In this document: positions 25,301 through 36,236 of the stretch, one piece after another
Numbering within the stretch: position 1 is the first letter of the stretch
How the letters are laid out: each line of letters starts with the position of its first letter
Translations under genes and position numbers: made by a program
Assembly: GCA_902702965.1 (NCBI GenBank)
Contig: CACRXP010000387.1
Coordinates: forward strand, 206,251-270,250
From: Spirometra erinaceieuropaei
Lineage: Eukaryota; Platyhelminthes; Cestoda; Diphyllobothriidea; Diphyllobothriidae
Reading direction: 5' to 3'
DNA: 64,000 bases
The notes under the pieces: model-generated
Told to the model about the DNA's origin: nothing
Database searches by the model: none
What the model saw: the letters and a program-made list of their open reading frames with translations, nothing else

Positions 25301-27962
25301 CAGATTGATGAGAAAACTGGAACCCTATTTGTGACTCGCGGTCAGTTGACAAGAACTTTCTGATTGTAACGTTTTCCTAAGCATGGGAACCGACACGTCC
25401 TCTAAAGCAAGCTTGGCACGTTTGCAGCGAAGACCAAGGCCACGCGTGGTACGCGCAGATGGGTCGTTTAGCTTTCAAACTCTACACCAACGACACCCTA
25501 CGGTCGTCTTGGTTCCGTCTTACCATATGAATGAACTAGGTATTAGCAGAAAGAAGTGGATAAACGTAGAGTAGGTTTGTATTATGGTAAACAGATGCAT
25601 GCTCAAGACACGGCTGAACTGTCGGAACAATAAGGGGTCTCGCCACTTACGACGGTAATTGGAGTAAAACGGCGTGAAAATGCTTTTGAAATTACCATGC
25701 TCTACACTGGTAAGAAAATCGAGTAAAACACAGACTATCCAGGTGAATCCATCCATAATTTCGATTTTATACATGTGCCAAGTAGACAAAAGACCTTTAG
25801 ACGTGCTAGTTAGGCCGTAAATTCTAAGAACCCGATAATATTTATTTATGATTAGACACGGGGAGCTATAACATTACAAATAGGGTGATGCGTGTTTGCA
25901 GATGGGACCGAGCCGTCGAACTTCCGATAAGTGTTCTGACATACCGGATAACCCTTTGATAACACCCGTTTTAGGTATGGTAACTTATAACTCTCCATAG
26001 CCCAAATGAATTATAATAAGTGTCAATGTCATGACCAGCAAAATGTTAAAAAGAACTACCGGTTCGAACTACGGGACGAAAGAGTCCCGTAACACGATCG
26101 ATGATCGCCCCTCAACCAATACAAATACACATATATTTCGGAAAAAATAAGTTCTTTGGGAAAGATAAACAAATTTGGTTGTAAATTTTCAGCTTTTGTT
26201 CCCCAAGTTGTTCTCAGACGTGAAGTAAGTGTGCAAAACAGTTGACATTTAAACATGCCTAAAAACTATTTTGCTCCGTCACTCCTGCTGGCGTAATCTT
26301 CCGATTGGCCAATGCCTTTTCCACTTTTCCTTGAGGTTATTGTACACAGCATCCAATTCTATGTGTCGATTGATGCATGAGTTATCAGAATGAATGGCCT
26401 CTAAAATGTCGCGGCCTTTCTTAGATGAGTAGACACCTACAATGCGATTCTTGTCCCAGACGAATTTGTGTCGAGTTTCCAGTGTATACATGGCAAGTTA
26501 GGACGATTGGTCTCGCCTTTTTAAGGTCGGTTGATGTTGGTGTATAAGGGTAGACGGCGGCTTCCAAGCTGTATGACCTGTACGATATGTCAGCTCGAAT
26601 TAGTCTCAGTCAGAGACTGAAACCTCCAACTGTTATACAAAAAAATCGCATCTGGACAAAATATACTAGGGACTCGTGTCGCTCCGGATACTGTGTGTAT
26701 GCACCTACGCATAATCACTTCAGGTACCATACTTGCCTCTGATGTAACCCCAGTCGCTTACGGGTAAGGATATTTTAAGAGGACAGTCGCGCATGATAAC
26801 TCCCTAGACATGACAATGAATGTCAAAATTATCACAGTGATTACTTTTTTTAACTAAGTGAATTTGCCTGCCCATACCTGAATATTAGAGATCGCGAGGA
26901 ACCACATTCACAGATTACTTGTCTATCTCACAATACAGGACTGTTTGCAATCTTAGTCAGTGAAACTTACGCTCCTGGTGACATTTATGTTGAGGCAGAG
27001 GGCCCAGATTTTTGACCGAAATCCCAGTGGGCAACCGTTTTGTAGAAATACGCGCGCATGCTGGCTGGAGCGATGTTGCAAGACTAAAAAAAATAGCTAG
27101 AATATTTGAAAAACCTTTTAATGAATGTAGTTCGCGCAAGGCATTGCAAAAGCTGCTGACTGAAGATTGATCATCAACGCCGTTTTGCATACAGGTCAAA
27201 TTCAACGAAGCATATTTTTTACGCTAAAATCTACGATAATTACCAGTTATCAGTTACCAGTGCGTCTAAGTCCTTTGTCGGTAAGGGCAAATTTGATAAA
27301 GAGCTAAAAAAATATTAAAACATTGCGTAAGGAAACCTCTTAAGCAAAGGATCGTCGTGCCCATATTTGCTTGGATGCTGTAAGGCCTGAAGTGCATTGA
27401 GGAAGTCCTTTGGGCCAAAAATAGGTTTTACGGGGCGGGCAGCTTATCGTTAAATAATAAGGTTTTCTTTACCTTTAAAAAGGGTAGAAAGTTCATTCCA
27501 TGACTCCGTTATTACTTCTACCATTTTGGCTGGCCTCTAAGAATTCAAAAATAAACAAAAGCGAAACCGTAGGATCAAGCGACAGTTTTAATTCCTGACA
27601 CATGGAATGTAAACTGTGTATAGTCTTTTCTAGCCATTTTTTCTAAGCCAATTCACAGAATATTCTTTTTTACTTGGGCTTCAATTAAAAATGTATTAAA
27701 TTCATGGGAAAAATGACGACGCGAAAGATGCATCCTTTGATTTTCGATGTAAACAAAATTTTGAAGCTCTCTAAATTCAGCTTGTACTTTGCTTGTAGTT
27801 AAAAAAAATACCTGTTCCCTTGAGATGCTGAATCAAATTGTTCTGACTGAGTTCTTCACCTTCGACATGTTCTCTTACAAATTTCTTGAATAATAATAAA
27901 TAATCTAAATGATTACTAAGGCATTTTTTAAAATTGGCATGCTGACTTCTTCGAAAAGAACG
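19362..27962 (-). CDS. TBC1D19: TBC1 domain family member 19 (TBC1D19) orthologue, multi-exon
   Basis: Minus-strand exons in order: a first defined exon ending at 27812 (start uncertain, open to about 27962), 27674-27786, 27568-27642, 27473-27536, 27337-27442, 27258-27303, 27115-27223, 26971-27083, 24434-24508, 24337-24399, 21712-21862, 20223-20332, 20095-20186, 19922-20037, 19492-19562, and doubtfully 19362-19385. Every internal junction has GT/AG ends and reading phase matches across all of them. Conserved landmarks are GPKDFL, YYSQLKQNV, YPPSGVIPFHGFSMY, DDPVQLY, RAFSGYL and LLLWDRIL, in the order of the human protein. TBC proteins are Rab GTPase-activating proteins acting in membrane traffic. 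The usual arginine finger (IxxDxxR) and glutamine finger (YxQ) are not seen: the matching places read VAETDLVV and GVIPFHG, as in the family, so catalysis may be atypical. The initiator Met and true C-terminus were not found. Confidence 0.9.
19492..20332 (-). CDS. TBC1D19: TBC1D19 exons encoding the C-terminal half of the TBC domain
   Basis: Four exons: 20223-20332 (VAPLCYLYDDPVQLYIVF, RLHIIS), 20095-20186 (GILILCILFERILQ), 19922-20037 (RWILRAFSGYLSPEQVLLLW, DRILAWDSLEIIV) and 19492-19562 (LAASIMSHRKRNLMQ). Introns are 36, 57 and 359 nt. All junctions are GT/AG and phases match (GAG|GGC, CC|A, G|TC). The W-D-R of the LLLWDRIL helix and the RAFSGYL helix are strong family markers. Confidence 0.94.
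21712..21862 (-). CDS. TBC1D19: TBC1D19 exon with the YPPSGVIPFHGFSMY motif
   Basis: A 151-nt exon with acceptor TTTTTTCACCTGAG and donor ACG|GTAAGT. It encodes VLLPFLRDPKVMEVF through YPPSGVIPFHGFSMY plus one base, which joins TG of the next exon to make Val. The motif is nearly identical to human YPPNGVIPFHGFSMY and occupies the place of the glutamine-finger YxQ in catalytic TBC domains. Confidence 0.94.
21863..24336 (-). other. TBC1D19 intron, 2.5 kb
   Basis: The intron joins CTACATTTACAAG|GTAAGA to TTTTTTCACCTGAG|GTG. It contains a 12-C run at 24042-24053 and a 94-aa plus-strand open frame at 22648-22932 without any recognised domain, which I regard as chance. Confidence 0.7.
24337..24508 (-). 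CDS. TBC1D19: TBC1D19 exons encoding the start of the TBC domain
   Basis: Exon 24434-24508 (75 nt, 25 codons) encodes DRAYYSQLKQNVAETDLVVD and continues to LVHK; a 34-nt intron follows; exon 24337-24399 (63 nt, 21 codons) encodes EMQLIVGNDEMYFVFCDYIY. Both are phase 0 at both ends. They align with YYEQLKTNV and NDDYYFVFEDYLY of the human protein. The Asp of the IxxDxxR motif is present but the arginine position is Val. Confidence 0.92.
24509..26970 (-). other. TBC1D19 intron, 2.5 kb, carrying a PLE fragment
   Basis: The intron is bounded by AGGAGC|GTAAGT (26970) and CTAATTATAG|GAC (24509). It contains a 3' fragment of a Penelope-like element in the same strand as the gene (26060-26500). Nothing else was recognised. 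Confidence 0.75.
26060..26500 (-). mobile_element. Penelope-like element 3' fragment (GIY-YIG C-terminus)
   Basis: The minus-strand frame 26491-26279 reads LETRHKFVWDKNRIVGV, DILEAI and NNLKEKWKRHWPI, matching the C-terminal part of the GIY-YIG endonuclease in the PLE at 48715-50786 (LETGHKFA, NLKEKWKRW). The following 3' UTR (26260-26080) shares TTTAAAC, AACTTGGGGAAC and a CATATATTT end with it. The catalytic GIY-YIG start is absent. Confidence 0.8.
26971..27642 (-). CDS. TBC1D19: TBC1D19 exon cluster with ~31-nt introns
   Basis: Six exons (75, 64, 106, 46, 109 and 113 nt) are separated by introns of 31, 30, 33, 34 and 31 nt, all GT...AG. The junction phases agree throughout: for example AAA-G joins CT-GCC to give Ala, and AAA-G joins TC-TTG to give Val. 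The spliced product covers LHSMCQELKL, SWNELSTLFK, PIFGPKDFLNAL, LPLPTKDLDAL, SLNLTCMQNGVDDQ, and FLQNGCPLGFRSKIWAL, colinear with the N-terminal half of human TBC1D19 up to the start of the TBC domain (ALRAELWAL in human). The last exon ends at a strong GTAAGT donor. Confidence 0.9.
27674..27962 (-). CDS. TBC1D19: TBC1D19 N-terminal exons (start uncertain)
   Basis: Exon 27674-27786 reads AEFRELQNFVYIENQ at its start and ends FLIEAQ, joining in phase to KKWLEKTIHSLHSM; human TBC1D19 has the same AQ-x-x-W transition. The piece above 27812 (LLLLFKKFVREHVEGEEL) is open up to a stop near 27965 and fits the lysine-rich N-terminal region only weakly. The junction between them would need a 25-nt intron (27787-27811, GTATTT...AAAG), or there may be a one-base assembly error in a T run. 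No in-frame ATG was found, so at least one more exon is expected upstream. Confidence 0.6.
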
Positions 27963-30640
27963 TTATCAGTAAATGAGGCCAGCATAACTAGGGGAGGAAG
28001 CTCTGATAAACTATATTTAACTCCTTCGACCGCGTAAAGTCATTATAGCGTGTTTTGTTGTGCGCGTATTCGTGGATTGATTTGCCGGGGCACTACAATG
28101 AAGATCCATGTTGATGAAGATTTGCAAAGAATATTCAATTATCTCAATAATTCAGTCCGGTTTCCTTTCCAATCGGTCTATAAACTTCGGGTCTGAGCGT
28201 TTTCATACGTAAATCGGTGCCCTAACTTTTGTCCCATAGCGTCATAACGTGCGATTGGCGGAAACGAAACCAAAACCTTTGGAAGGACGGACGTGGTAAG
28301 GAGGGAGAAGTCGTCAAATAAACCTTAGAACAGCACATTGCGAGAATATGTTGGTTTGTAGGGTAGGCCGTTTTAGGTTAGCGGCAGAAGTGGGAATTCG
28401 AAAATCAGCGTAACACGTCTGATGGGAAGCATTGGAAAAACACTTAAAATAAGCAAGATGAAGAGGCAAAAGTTAAACATGAAAACACGTGTGCATGCAA
28501 CACACGTCCCGGAAACCAAGCGCAATGCACCTCCTACGATTCATTTAATAATATTAATAACACAAATCACGTTGAATACACTGGATTAGATGTACAGCAA
28601 AGTTTATAGAGGTCATGGGAAAATCCCTTTTGATTACGGTGTAAAGTTACTTTATTACCTATTGAGAAAAAAATGATCAGCGCAACAGACTATGCTATCC
28701 AACAGGCTTTCAGGCTCATTGGGCTTATTAGCTCCAAACCTGGGCAGCAAATATAGCACCGGCGCAACCTTACGCTGCTCAGTATTCCCAATCACGTATC
28801 CGCTCTCGTGTCCTTCTGTTTGTTTTCACAAAGTTGTTCTTCTGGATTCAGAGTCGCACAAGTTAAACGACTACGTGTATCTAATCGCAACGATCAGTCA
28901 CAGTTATGCTTTCCTGTTTGGTAGAAGTCGATTCCATCTTGCCGAGAGAGGAGATGACGAGAAAATAATGCTGAAAGTGGCATTTTTTATTTTCCTTGGA
29001 TCTGACGCCGATGAAGAGAAAGTTGAAAAGTTGGACATTGTCGGCAATCCACACAGCCGATTTCACCATGTTGAACAGGTTGTGTTCAACTCCCTCTAGT
29101 GCCTTGCCATCTCATAACCCAGTTCACTCCATTCGAAACTCAGCGAATGTCTAGCTTAGGGAATTCATTTTTGCAATATGCTTTTGTGGCTATGCCCTTA
29201 CGCACCCCACAAGTAACCCCAGGTAAACCTGAGCAAATACTTTAGTCAAAGGCGGGTCAGAGCACAGATTCTGGCACTGAAGAATCAAATGAGCCCGATT
29301 TCTGCCAAAAACGTTCCGTTTGAGATCGTTCGTCACACACTCAAGCATCGCCACGCCAAGCACCACGCATTTCCATGCACCTCAGTCCTTGTCGCGAAAA
29401 TGCTAAACTGAAAATGCCAATATGCCAGTCTAGGAATGGCGTCCCCACTCCAACCACAGCAGTGATCCCCTCGCCCTCTGGCGCATTCACTTCACAGCCG
29501 CATTACCAGTGCCGTCCTAAAACAAACGTTCCTAGTCTGTCGATAACTGGCGCGGTCCTTAGTGTAACCTCGAATTAAATACGTTACATTATCCTATCCA
29601 TTGGATTCCTAAGCAAAATCAGTAAGCTTGCGGTAGTGCTCAATTTCCCTATCAGTCACATTCTCCCCCAATGATCTACACCCATTTAAACATACTGGGC
29701 GTATACAAAGCCACACAATTTTTTAGAACTGAAAGGCAGCATCCGACCCCTATTTTCCATGGACAATCGACCACTGGATAACATAGATTCGCTCCGTTGT
29801 TGTGTGGGCCCCCAAGCAAGGAAGCGTCGTCGACTCGCGAACGGTATTGGAGGGAGTTGTGGATTGTTTAATCTTATAAGTGTCGGCTACTTCGAGGATC
29901 CTGTCAAAAAGTTCTTTAACCTCGAAATGCGCAGAGTCTGGAGATACAGGCATTCGGGACATCATATGACGCAGGCTAGTAAACGGAAAAATGTAATGCA
30001 TTATCAACTACAAAATGATAGGCAACTATTAGAATAGAATAGAATAGGTTACTTATAGCACCTCTTGGAGTGAGATAGAAAAGTGACCAGAACAACTTAT
30101 CGTAGGTTGGCAGGAGGCTGGTCGTCCACACGTGACCTCAGAGACACGGAAAAGACGGAAAACACCACTCCGACGTGGGTGCCTTTTAAAACAACGAAGG
30201 TCGAGCGTCCAGTCAGGCCTCTAGCTGTTAAACCACACCTAACAATTCTGCTTAAACTCCCACCCCATCTCCTCCTGAGGAAATGACGGTATGCAATCCC
30301 GTTGGCGACCCAGGCCAACTCGGGTTGTTTTCCGTTAAACAAAGTCGTGTCACACAGTGGATTTCGGCGGTCTCCTGGGATATTTAAACAACCATTTTAA
30401 GGATAGCACTAATTAACCCTCAAAGGGAATCGACTGGAAAGGGGTTCTAAATTACCGCTGGTTTCATAGCATCGGAAATTATATCTTGGCTTATGAATGT
30501 TAAACTCGCGATAGTGACAGCCAAACGAAAAAGAAAACCGCCCAGCCCGCCTGCCCAATCACAAAAGCTCGCACAGTGACTCTGTTCATTTTGGTAGCCT
30601 GGAATGTTTTTTTTCCGTTAGATAACACGCGGAACAACCG
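27963..30640. other. No recognisable gene
   Basis: Probably the 5' flank of TBC1D19. A 135-aa plus-strand frame at 28692-29099 has no recognised domain and no close acceptor or promoter signal that would support it. Confidence 0.45.
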
Positions 30641-33012
30641 TCAGGAAAGGATGGAGGTGCGTGTCGGTTACAATTTCTTCTGGAGCGGTCGCCCAGGGCA
30701 GAGCAATGCGATGCTGGTGTTCTTTTATCATCCGAGACGATGTCGTTGGACGACCGCCCTGCCTGTTGCAAGACAGCAATGACCGCCTCATGACCCTGCA
30801 CTTGCATCGTCGGGTAGCCGAATTCGTCGTCGGCGTCTGCGTTTGCGTCGGAGCCCCCTCCCCTCCCGGATAACTGGCTCAGGTGAAATGAGGAACAAGT
30901 TTAACGAAGGCTTGCACGCTCTCCTGACGACTGAGCTAAAGTCGGAGGAGCTGATTTTCCTTGGTGACTTCGGTCCGCGTCTGAACAATTTACGCTGCCT
31001 GAGAAAGTGTCCAGGGTACCCGCAGAATTTGCGGCTACGACGAAAACCGCCGCCTCTTCCTGCGCAGAACACCGCCTCCTCCTGAGCAGCACCTTCTTCC
31101 ACCTTCTGATGCGTTAGAAGGCTACATAAATGCATCCCCGACCACAGTGTCGGCAGCTGCTTGACTACATTCCCGCCAGGGGCAAGGCCGACAGGACATG
31201 CTAGTGACCAAGGCGGTCTGCAGCGCTGACAGTTAAACGGATCTCCGTCATTCAAGAAAAAGCTCCCACTGTAACCTCGCAGAAAACCACAAAGTGAGCG
31301 ACCACCAGATAAGCTAAATATTGTTACGTCGGATATGGTTGCTTACCGCTTAGGACTCAGCAATCAAGTGGCTTAGTGCTTGGATGACCTGAAGTTTCTG
31401 GACGACGGCACCGTCATAGAGACACGGTTGTGTAAACTACGGGACGCCATCCACTCCACCACCCTGGGTATCCTCGATCGCACACGTCGTCAACGTCGTG
31501 ACTAGTGCTGACGACAACGGCTCATAAATCCTCAGCTATTTCATTTGGAAGAATAGGCTGCAGGGGGCCTGCGTCGACCGCCGGACCGACGCAAACAAAG
31601 TGGCCTTCCTCAGATGTTGCCGTCCGGGTGCATCAACGTCTTCAAGAAAATACAAAATGCGTGGATATGTAGCAAAGTCGGGGAACTCCTAGTGTACGCG
31701 AACCGCAAAGAAACGAAGAACTACTGGGTCTCGATCGACGAGGTCTACGGACCCAGCACCAAAGGAGCCGCACCGCCACTTAGCTCTGCCGGAACACTAA
31801 TTCGTACAGAGATACTACACATTCTGAAGCACTGGGCTAGGCATTCTACAACCAGCCTCAATCCCCCATCCATGATTTCTGACGCCACCATCGATCGGCT
31901 CAGTCACGTATAAACAAATAATGGCCTAGACCTCCCGCCCTTCCAGAAACAATTGGGGCCGTATATGAGCTATCTGGCGGGAAAGCACAAAGTTTCGATG
32001 TAATCCCAACCGAAGTTAACAAGCATAGCGACCCGCGGTTGAAATATAATGTTGCATGCTGATGGACAAATATCGTGACGATCTCTCGGGGATCAGCATC
32101 GTCCACAGGAACAGCGGCCAGGATGTCAACTCTCCACGAATGCGGGCGTCCACCTGGACAGCAATAAGCGCTGTTCACAAATTCCTCTTCGCGGACGACT
32201 GTGTGTCCAGTGCCACGATGGCAACGGCCATGCATAGGAGGGTGGACCTGTTCGACACCGGCTGCGATAATTTCAGGCTAACTGTCAGTGCGGACAAAGT
32301 AGTGGCCATCCTCCAACCGTGGCCCAGCGGTGAACACGATGATACCCGTACCACGGTCAACGGCATTCGACTATAAGTAGTGGGCAGATTCCCTTACCTG
32401 GGCACTACACTCGGAATCAGCGCTAAAATCGACGATGAATTTGCGCCCCAGATCACCAAAGCCAGATAGACTTTCGGCCAACTTAAGGCCTCCGTGTGGG
32501 ATCGTCATAGCTTTCATCGCAACACCGATCTCAAGATTCACAAGTCCGTCCTTTTGAGAACACTGCTGTATTGAACGGAGACCTTTATAGTCTACGAGGA
32601 ACAAGCCAGGAAACTCGATCACCTCCACCTCAGGTGCCCCTTGGTAATACTGAAGCTGAGATAGCAAGACAGGATTCCAGACAAGGAAGTCCTCAGTATC
32701 GCCATCATGCTGAGGCAAATTGAACTTTTGTGAAACAGCCACGTCGTTGGGATGGAGGACGAACGTCTACCTAAGTGAATCTTATGCGGTGACATCGCTG
32801 CGAATTCTCATCGACAAGCTGGACAAAATGACGATATAATGATACTTTGACCACCACGCTCAAGCGTCTACAAAACTTTCAAGCGACATAGGAAGGACCT
32901 CGCTCTGGATCGACCGGCCTTGATAAGCGCTGTAAAAACAGGGGCGGTAATCGACTGGGCCTACCGGATCGCCGCTGTCAAAGCCAAAAGCGCGGCTTTC
33001 AAGTCTCAAACG
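30640..33012 (+). mobile_element. RTE-like LINE copy 1, internally deleted
   Basis: Read across frames it gives, in order: endonuclease pieces (YNFFWSGRPG, RDDVVGRPPCL, NDRLMTL, LIFLGDFG), the linker (RLCKLRDAIHSTTLGILDR, NAW...ELLVYANRKETKN, VYGP), pre-RT sequence (LHILKHWARHS), then jumps at about 32055 to the RT palm (KFLFADDCVSSATM) and on to the C-terminal region ending RIAAVKAKSAAFKSQ at about 33005. RT motifs between the fingers and FADD are therefore deleted. The clade is given as RTE-like by architecture only. Many stops are present. Confidence 0.8.
32056..32376 (+). pseudogene. RTE-like RT palm/thumb remnant
   Basis: A 106-aa open piece with FLFADDCVSSATM (catalytic FADD), FDTGCDNFRLTVSADKVV and the downstream VNGIRL. 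It is the only part of copy 1 RT that retains catalytic residues; palm motif A is missing through the deletion just upstream. Confidence 0.8.
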
Positions 33013-33089
33013 TAATCATCCAACGCCCTCCAAAATCCCTAATCTGCCAACGAAGCTCCCGCACACGGATGGGGCTCGCCAGTCATCTT

Positions 33090-35220
33090 CGGACCTGAAG
33101 CACTGGGCGGAGCACTCCATAACCAGCCACAACCCCCATCCATAATTTCCGACACCGCCGTCGACCGGCTCAGTCAAGTACAGACGAATTATGGCCTAGG
33201 CCTCCCGCATTTCCTCCCAGAAACAATTTGTGCCGTACGCCAGCTATCCAGTGGGAAAGCACAAGGATTCAATGCAATCCCAGCCGAAGTTAACAATCAT
33301 GGCGACCCGCGGTTGATATATAATCTTACATTGCTGTTCCAACAGATGTGGTGACAAGGACAAATCGCTCAGGTTTTTATGACGCCACCACCTACAAACG
33401 CAAGGGCAACCGTCAACTCTGTAACTGTAACCGAGGCATTTCCCTCCCCAACATCACCGTGAAAATCGTCGTCCACACTCACCTTAGTCGGCTGAACATC
33501 CACTTGAGAACAGGCCCCCTCCCAGAAAGCCAAGGTGCATTCCGATGAAGTCGCGGCACCGTCGATGCGATCTCTGTCACTCGCCAATTGCACGAATTGT
33601 CCTAAAATGTTGATATTGCCTTCGTAGATCTGATGGAGGCCTTCAATAAAATGAATCGTAACGGACTTCCAATGATCGAGCTAGAATTTGGGTGTCCGGG
33701 ATGCTTCACACAGATGAACGCCAACTACACGACGGAGTGATGGCCTGCTTCACGAAAAAATTGGACTGTCTTGGAATCACTGGCAGCGACCAATGGAGTG
33801 AAGCAGAGGTGTGCACTCGTTCCTACCCTCCTCAGCCTCATGCACCCCGCATTTCTGACGGACGCCTAAGATGAGGAGCGGCCAAGAATCAACATTGTCT
33901 ACCAGCTCCTCAAACAACTACTCAAGGTATGACGCATGAAAGCGCGGCCAGAGCATTTTACAACATCACCCACAGCCTACTTTCGCGGAAGGCAGTTCAC
34001 TTAATACAACAACTGCAGCGGCAATGGAAATAGCAGAGACCTTTTCACCCCACTGCGCTAACTTTGGATTGATTATTAACACGCAGAAGTCGGTGGCAAT
34101 ATATCAAACAGCACCACAAACGGACTAGAGAGAACCCCAATCATCGTACTGGGGCTCAGCTCACCACTATGGACAAATTCGCATACCTAGGCAGCGCAAT
34201 TTCATTGAATGTCAGGATCGGCGATGAAGTGTCAAACCGGGTTTCTAAAGTCAGTAACGCATTTAACGGACTAAATACCTCAGTTTGGAATAGCCGAGAA
34301 CTTTACTTTAACGCCAAAGTCTTGATGTATGGGGCTGTAGTTCCGATGACACCAATCCACTCGCAGAGACATGGACCGTCCATGTCAACTAAGCCGAAAG
34401 CTTGAGCCACTTCAACCTCAGCTGTATTCGGAGAATACTGAATCTGAAGTGGTAGGAAAAGATCCCGGACAGCAAAATCCCCGACCGAACCGAAATCGTC
34501 AACATTCACGTCATACTGAGACAGTTGAAACTGCGCTGGAGGGGCCAACTTGCGAGGATATATGACGATCGTCTATAAAAACGACTGTTTTATGATGATG
34601 TCAGAGCGGGTGCACGCCGACAAGCTGGAAAGAACGATGCTATAAGGACACCCTGAAATCCACTCTTAGGCAACAACAAATAAAAACGGAGATCTAGGCA
34701 GATTTCTCAGGGGACCGGCCGGGATAAAGAAGAGCAGTATAGACTGAAGCAGCAGTTTATGAAGCCAACCGAATCACCGCTGCCAAAGCCAGAAGAACGT
34801 ATCGCACTTCATAAGCCCTGTGGACCCCAATCCTAACACCCTATCATTTCTAAAGTGTCCCGCGAGCGCATCGGCTGGACGTCTTTGGACACAATGCAGC
34901 AACAACGCGATAGTTCCACCCATTGACACCGGAAAAGCCTACCTTGTTACCCCTGCAGTGGCACCACAGCAAGGCGAAGTACGCGAGGTGGCTTGCGCGT
35001 TGATGAGTTTATATTGAGAGTAGACTTCCGCGGCATCTACCACACTAGCTCCTCCCCCACCTGAGACCGATGTCAAGAAAAAGCCAGGATGACGGAGTGG
35101 ATAGAGGGTGCAGGGGGCTGGCACGGCCAGACCCGCACCTGGGCGCGCCGCCACACCCCCTGGTCCACAAAAAACACTTGACCAGTATTTTAACCAACAG
35201 CAAGACAGCAACGAGTCAGT
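33090..35220 (+). mobile_element. RTE-like LINE copy 2
   Basis: It begins in the pre-RT region (LKHWAEHS-like, matching 31820-32050 of copy 1 at about 33095-33330) and continues through RT: YKRKGNRQLCNCNRGIS, FVDLMEAFNKMNRNGL (palm A, with Asp kept), TNGVKQRCALVPTLLSLM, and a badly decayed palm C region near 34000. It then reads KFAYLGSAIS, TAAVYEANRI at about 34750-34775, and a remnant reading LWTQCSNN at about 34885-34905 that fits a C2H2 finger tail. 35020-35210 is non-coding and is shared with 53970-54180. Copies 1 and 2 lie head to tail. Confidence 0.78.
34970..35215 (+). repeat. Dispersed repeat shared with 53935-54260
   Basis: Both copies contain CACAGCA(A/G)GG, then GACTT(C/G)CGC(A/G)GCATCTACC, ACCTG(A/G)G..., and GCAGGGGGCTGGCACGGCC-like sequence. 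It follows the decayed zinc-finger end of the RTE-like element, so it is probably that element's 3' UTR. Confidence 0.6.
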
Positions 35221-35500
35221 AAGATGAGGATGAGTGGGCAGCCATGCATACGACCTGTATACCCAACGGGAGCACGATTGCCTTTACCGGCAGGGAACCA
35301 GGGGCTAGAGAACTGCCAGCATACGCTAGGTCGCGAGGGCTATGTTTTGCTGAGTCGTGGCATAACAGACACCAACAGACCTTACTGCACAAAAGAATGA
35401 TACGCAGCCCTGCAGTGAATCTGGGTGAACACCTTTCAAAGGCCGGGCAACCAGTCAGTCGTCGACTGAAAGGCACTACTCACATACCACCTACCATCAG

Positions 35501-35540
35501 TAATAATAATAATAATTATTATTATTTTTATTTTTATTAA
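35501..35540 (-). repeat. (ATT/AAT)n tail of CR1-like copy B
   Basis: An impure AAT/ATT tract at the element's 3' terminus, mirroring 7216-7252. Confidence 0.85.
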
Positions 35541-36236
35541 AGAGCCGTCGGGGTCCCATCAAAGCAAGTAAAAATTAATTTACATACGAATTTTAGACGA
35601 GGGAGGTAAAATCTGTACCAAGTGCAATACATGGTTTTTGAATTAGAAGTCCGTTAAGGAAAATGATAAGCGAGGGGTTAAAAAAACTACACATGAAAAT
35701 CTAAAAATGATTGCATTAATTTTACAGGAGAAGAAACCTCAATAAAAATGATGACAGAAAAAAGCGAGCAGGACAGGCCTGTAGGTGGCGGTATATAACG
35801 GATTGCTGTCGGTCATCGTCAGGGTAGCAATAAATGTCAGCCTTGAGGGGTACGTATGCGGGTCAGAAGGAATGGCTTGCATGTGGTATTGTATACGGGA
35901 TACACAATTGACATCGTCTGGGCCGGATTCATACGCCGCATGAGACTATTCGCGTCAAAGAGGCCAGACGAGAGGAACCCAGATGCGATCGGCCACCGCA
36001 CGCTTCGACCTCAGCCGAGCAGTGGGGAAGGGAGGTACGACCAAACTACTAGTAGACCGTAAATACTGAGGGTTCCGCCGTGAGCGTCGACAGACCGCAT
36101 GAGGTCGGAATGCGGGAGATGACATCAAAACCGCGAAAATTGTCGCTATGGGGAGGAGTGATAGCAGTGGATTTAGAAACCAATTCAAAACAGGGGTTTC
36201 TAATGATATAATTAAGAGTTACCACTAGATCTAGCA

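Noticed and set aside
28692..29099. 135-aa plus-strand open frame
   Set aside because: No domain or homology recognised; an antisense frame of comparable quality exists.
30788..31255. 155-aa Arg-rich minus-strand frame
   Set aside because: It is the antisense of the RTE-like endonuclease region, whose plus-strand reading has clear motifs.
34939..35211. Minus-strand frame rich in Gly/Ala
   Set aside because: Antisense of a repeat shared with 53935-54260; no independent evidence.
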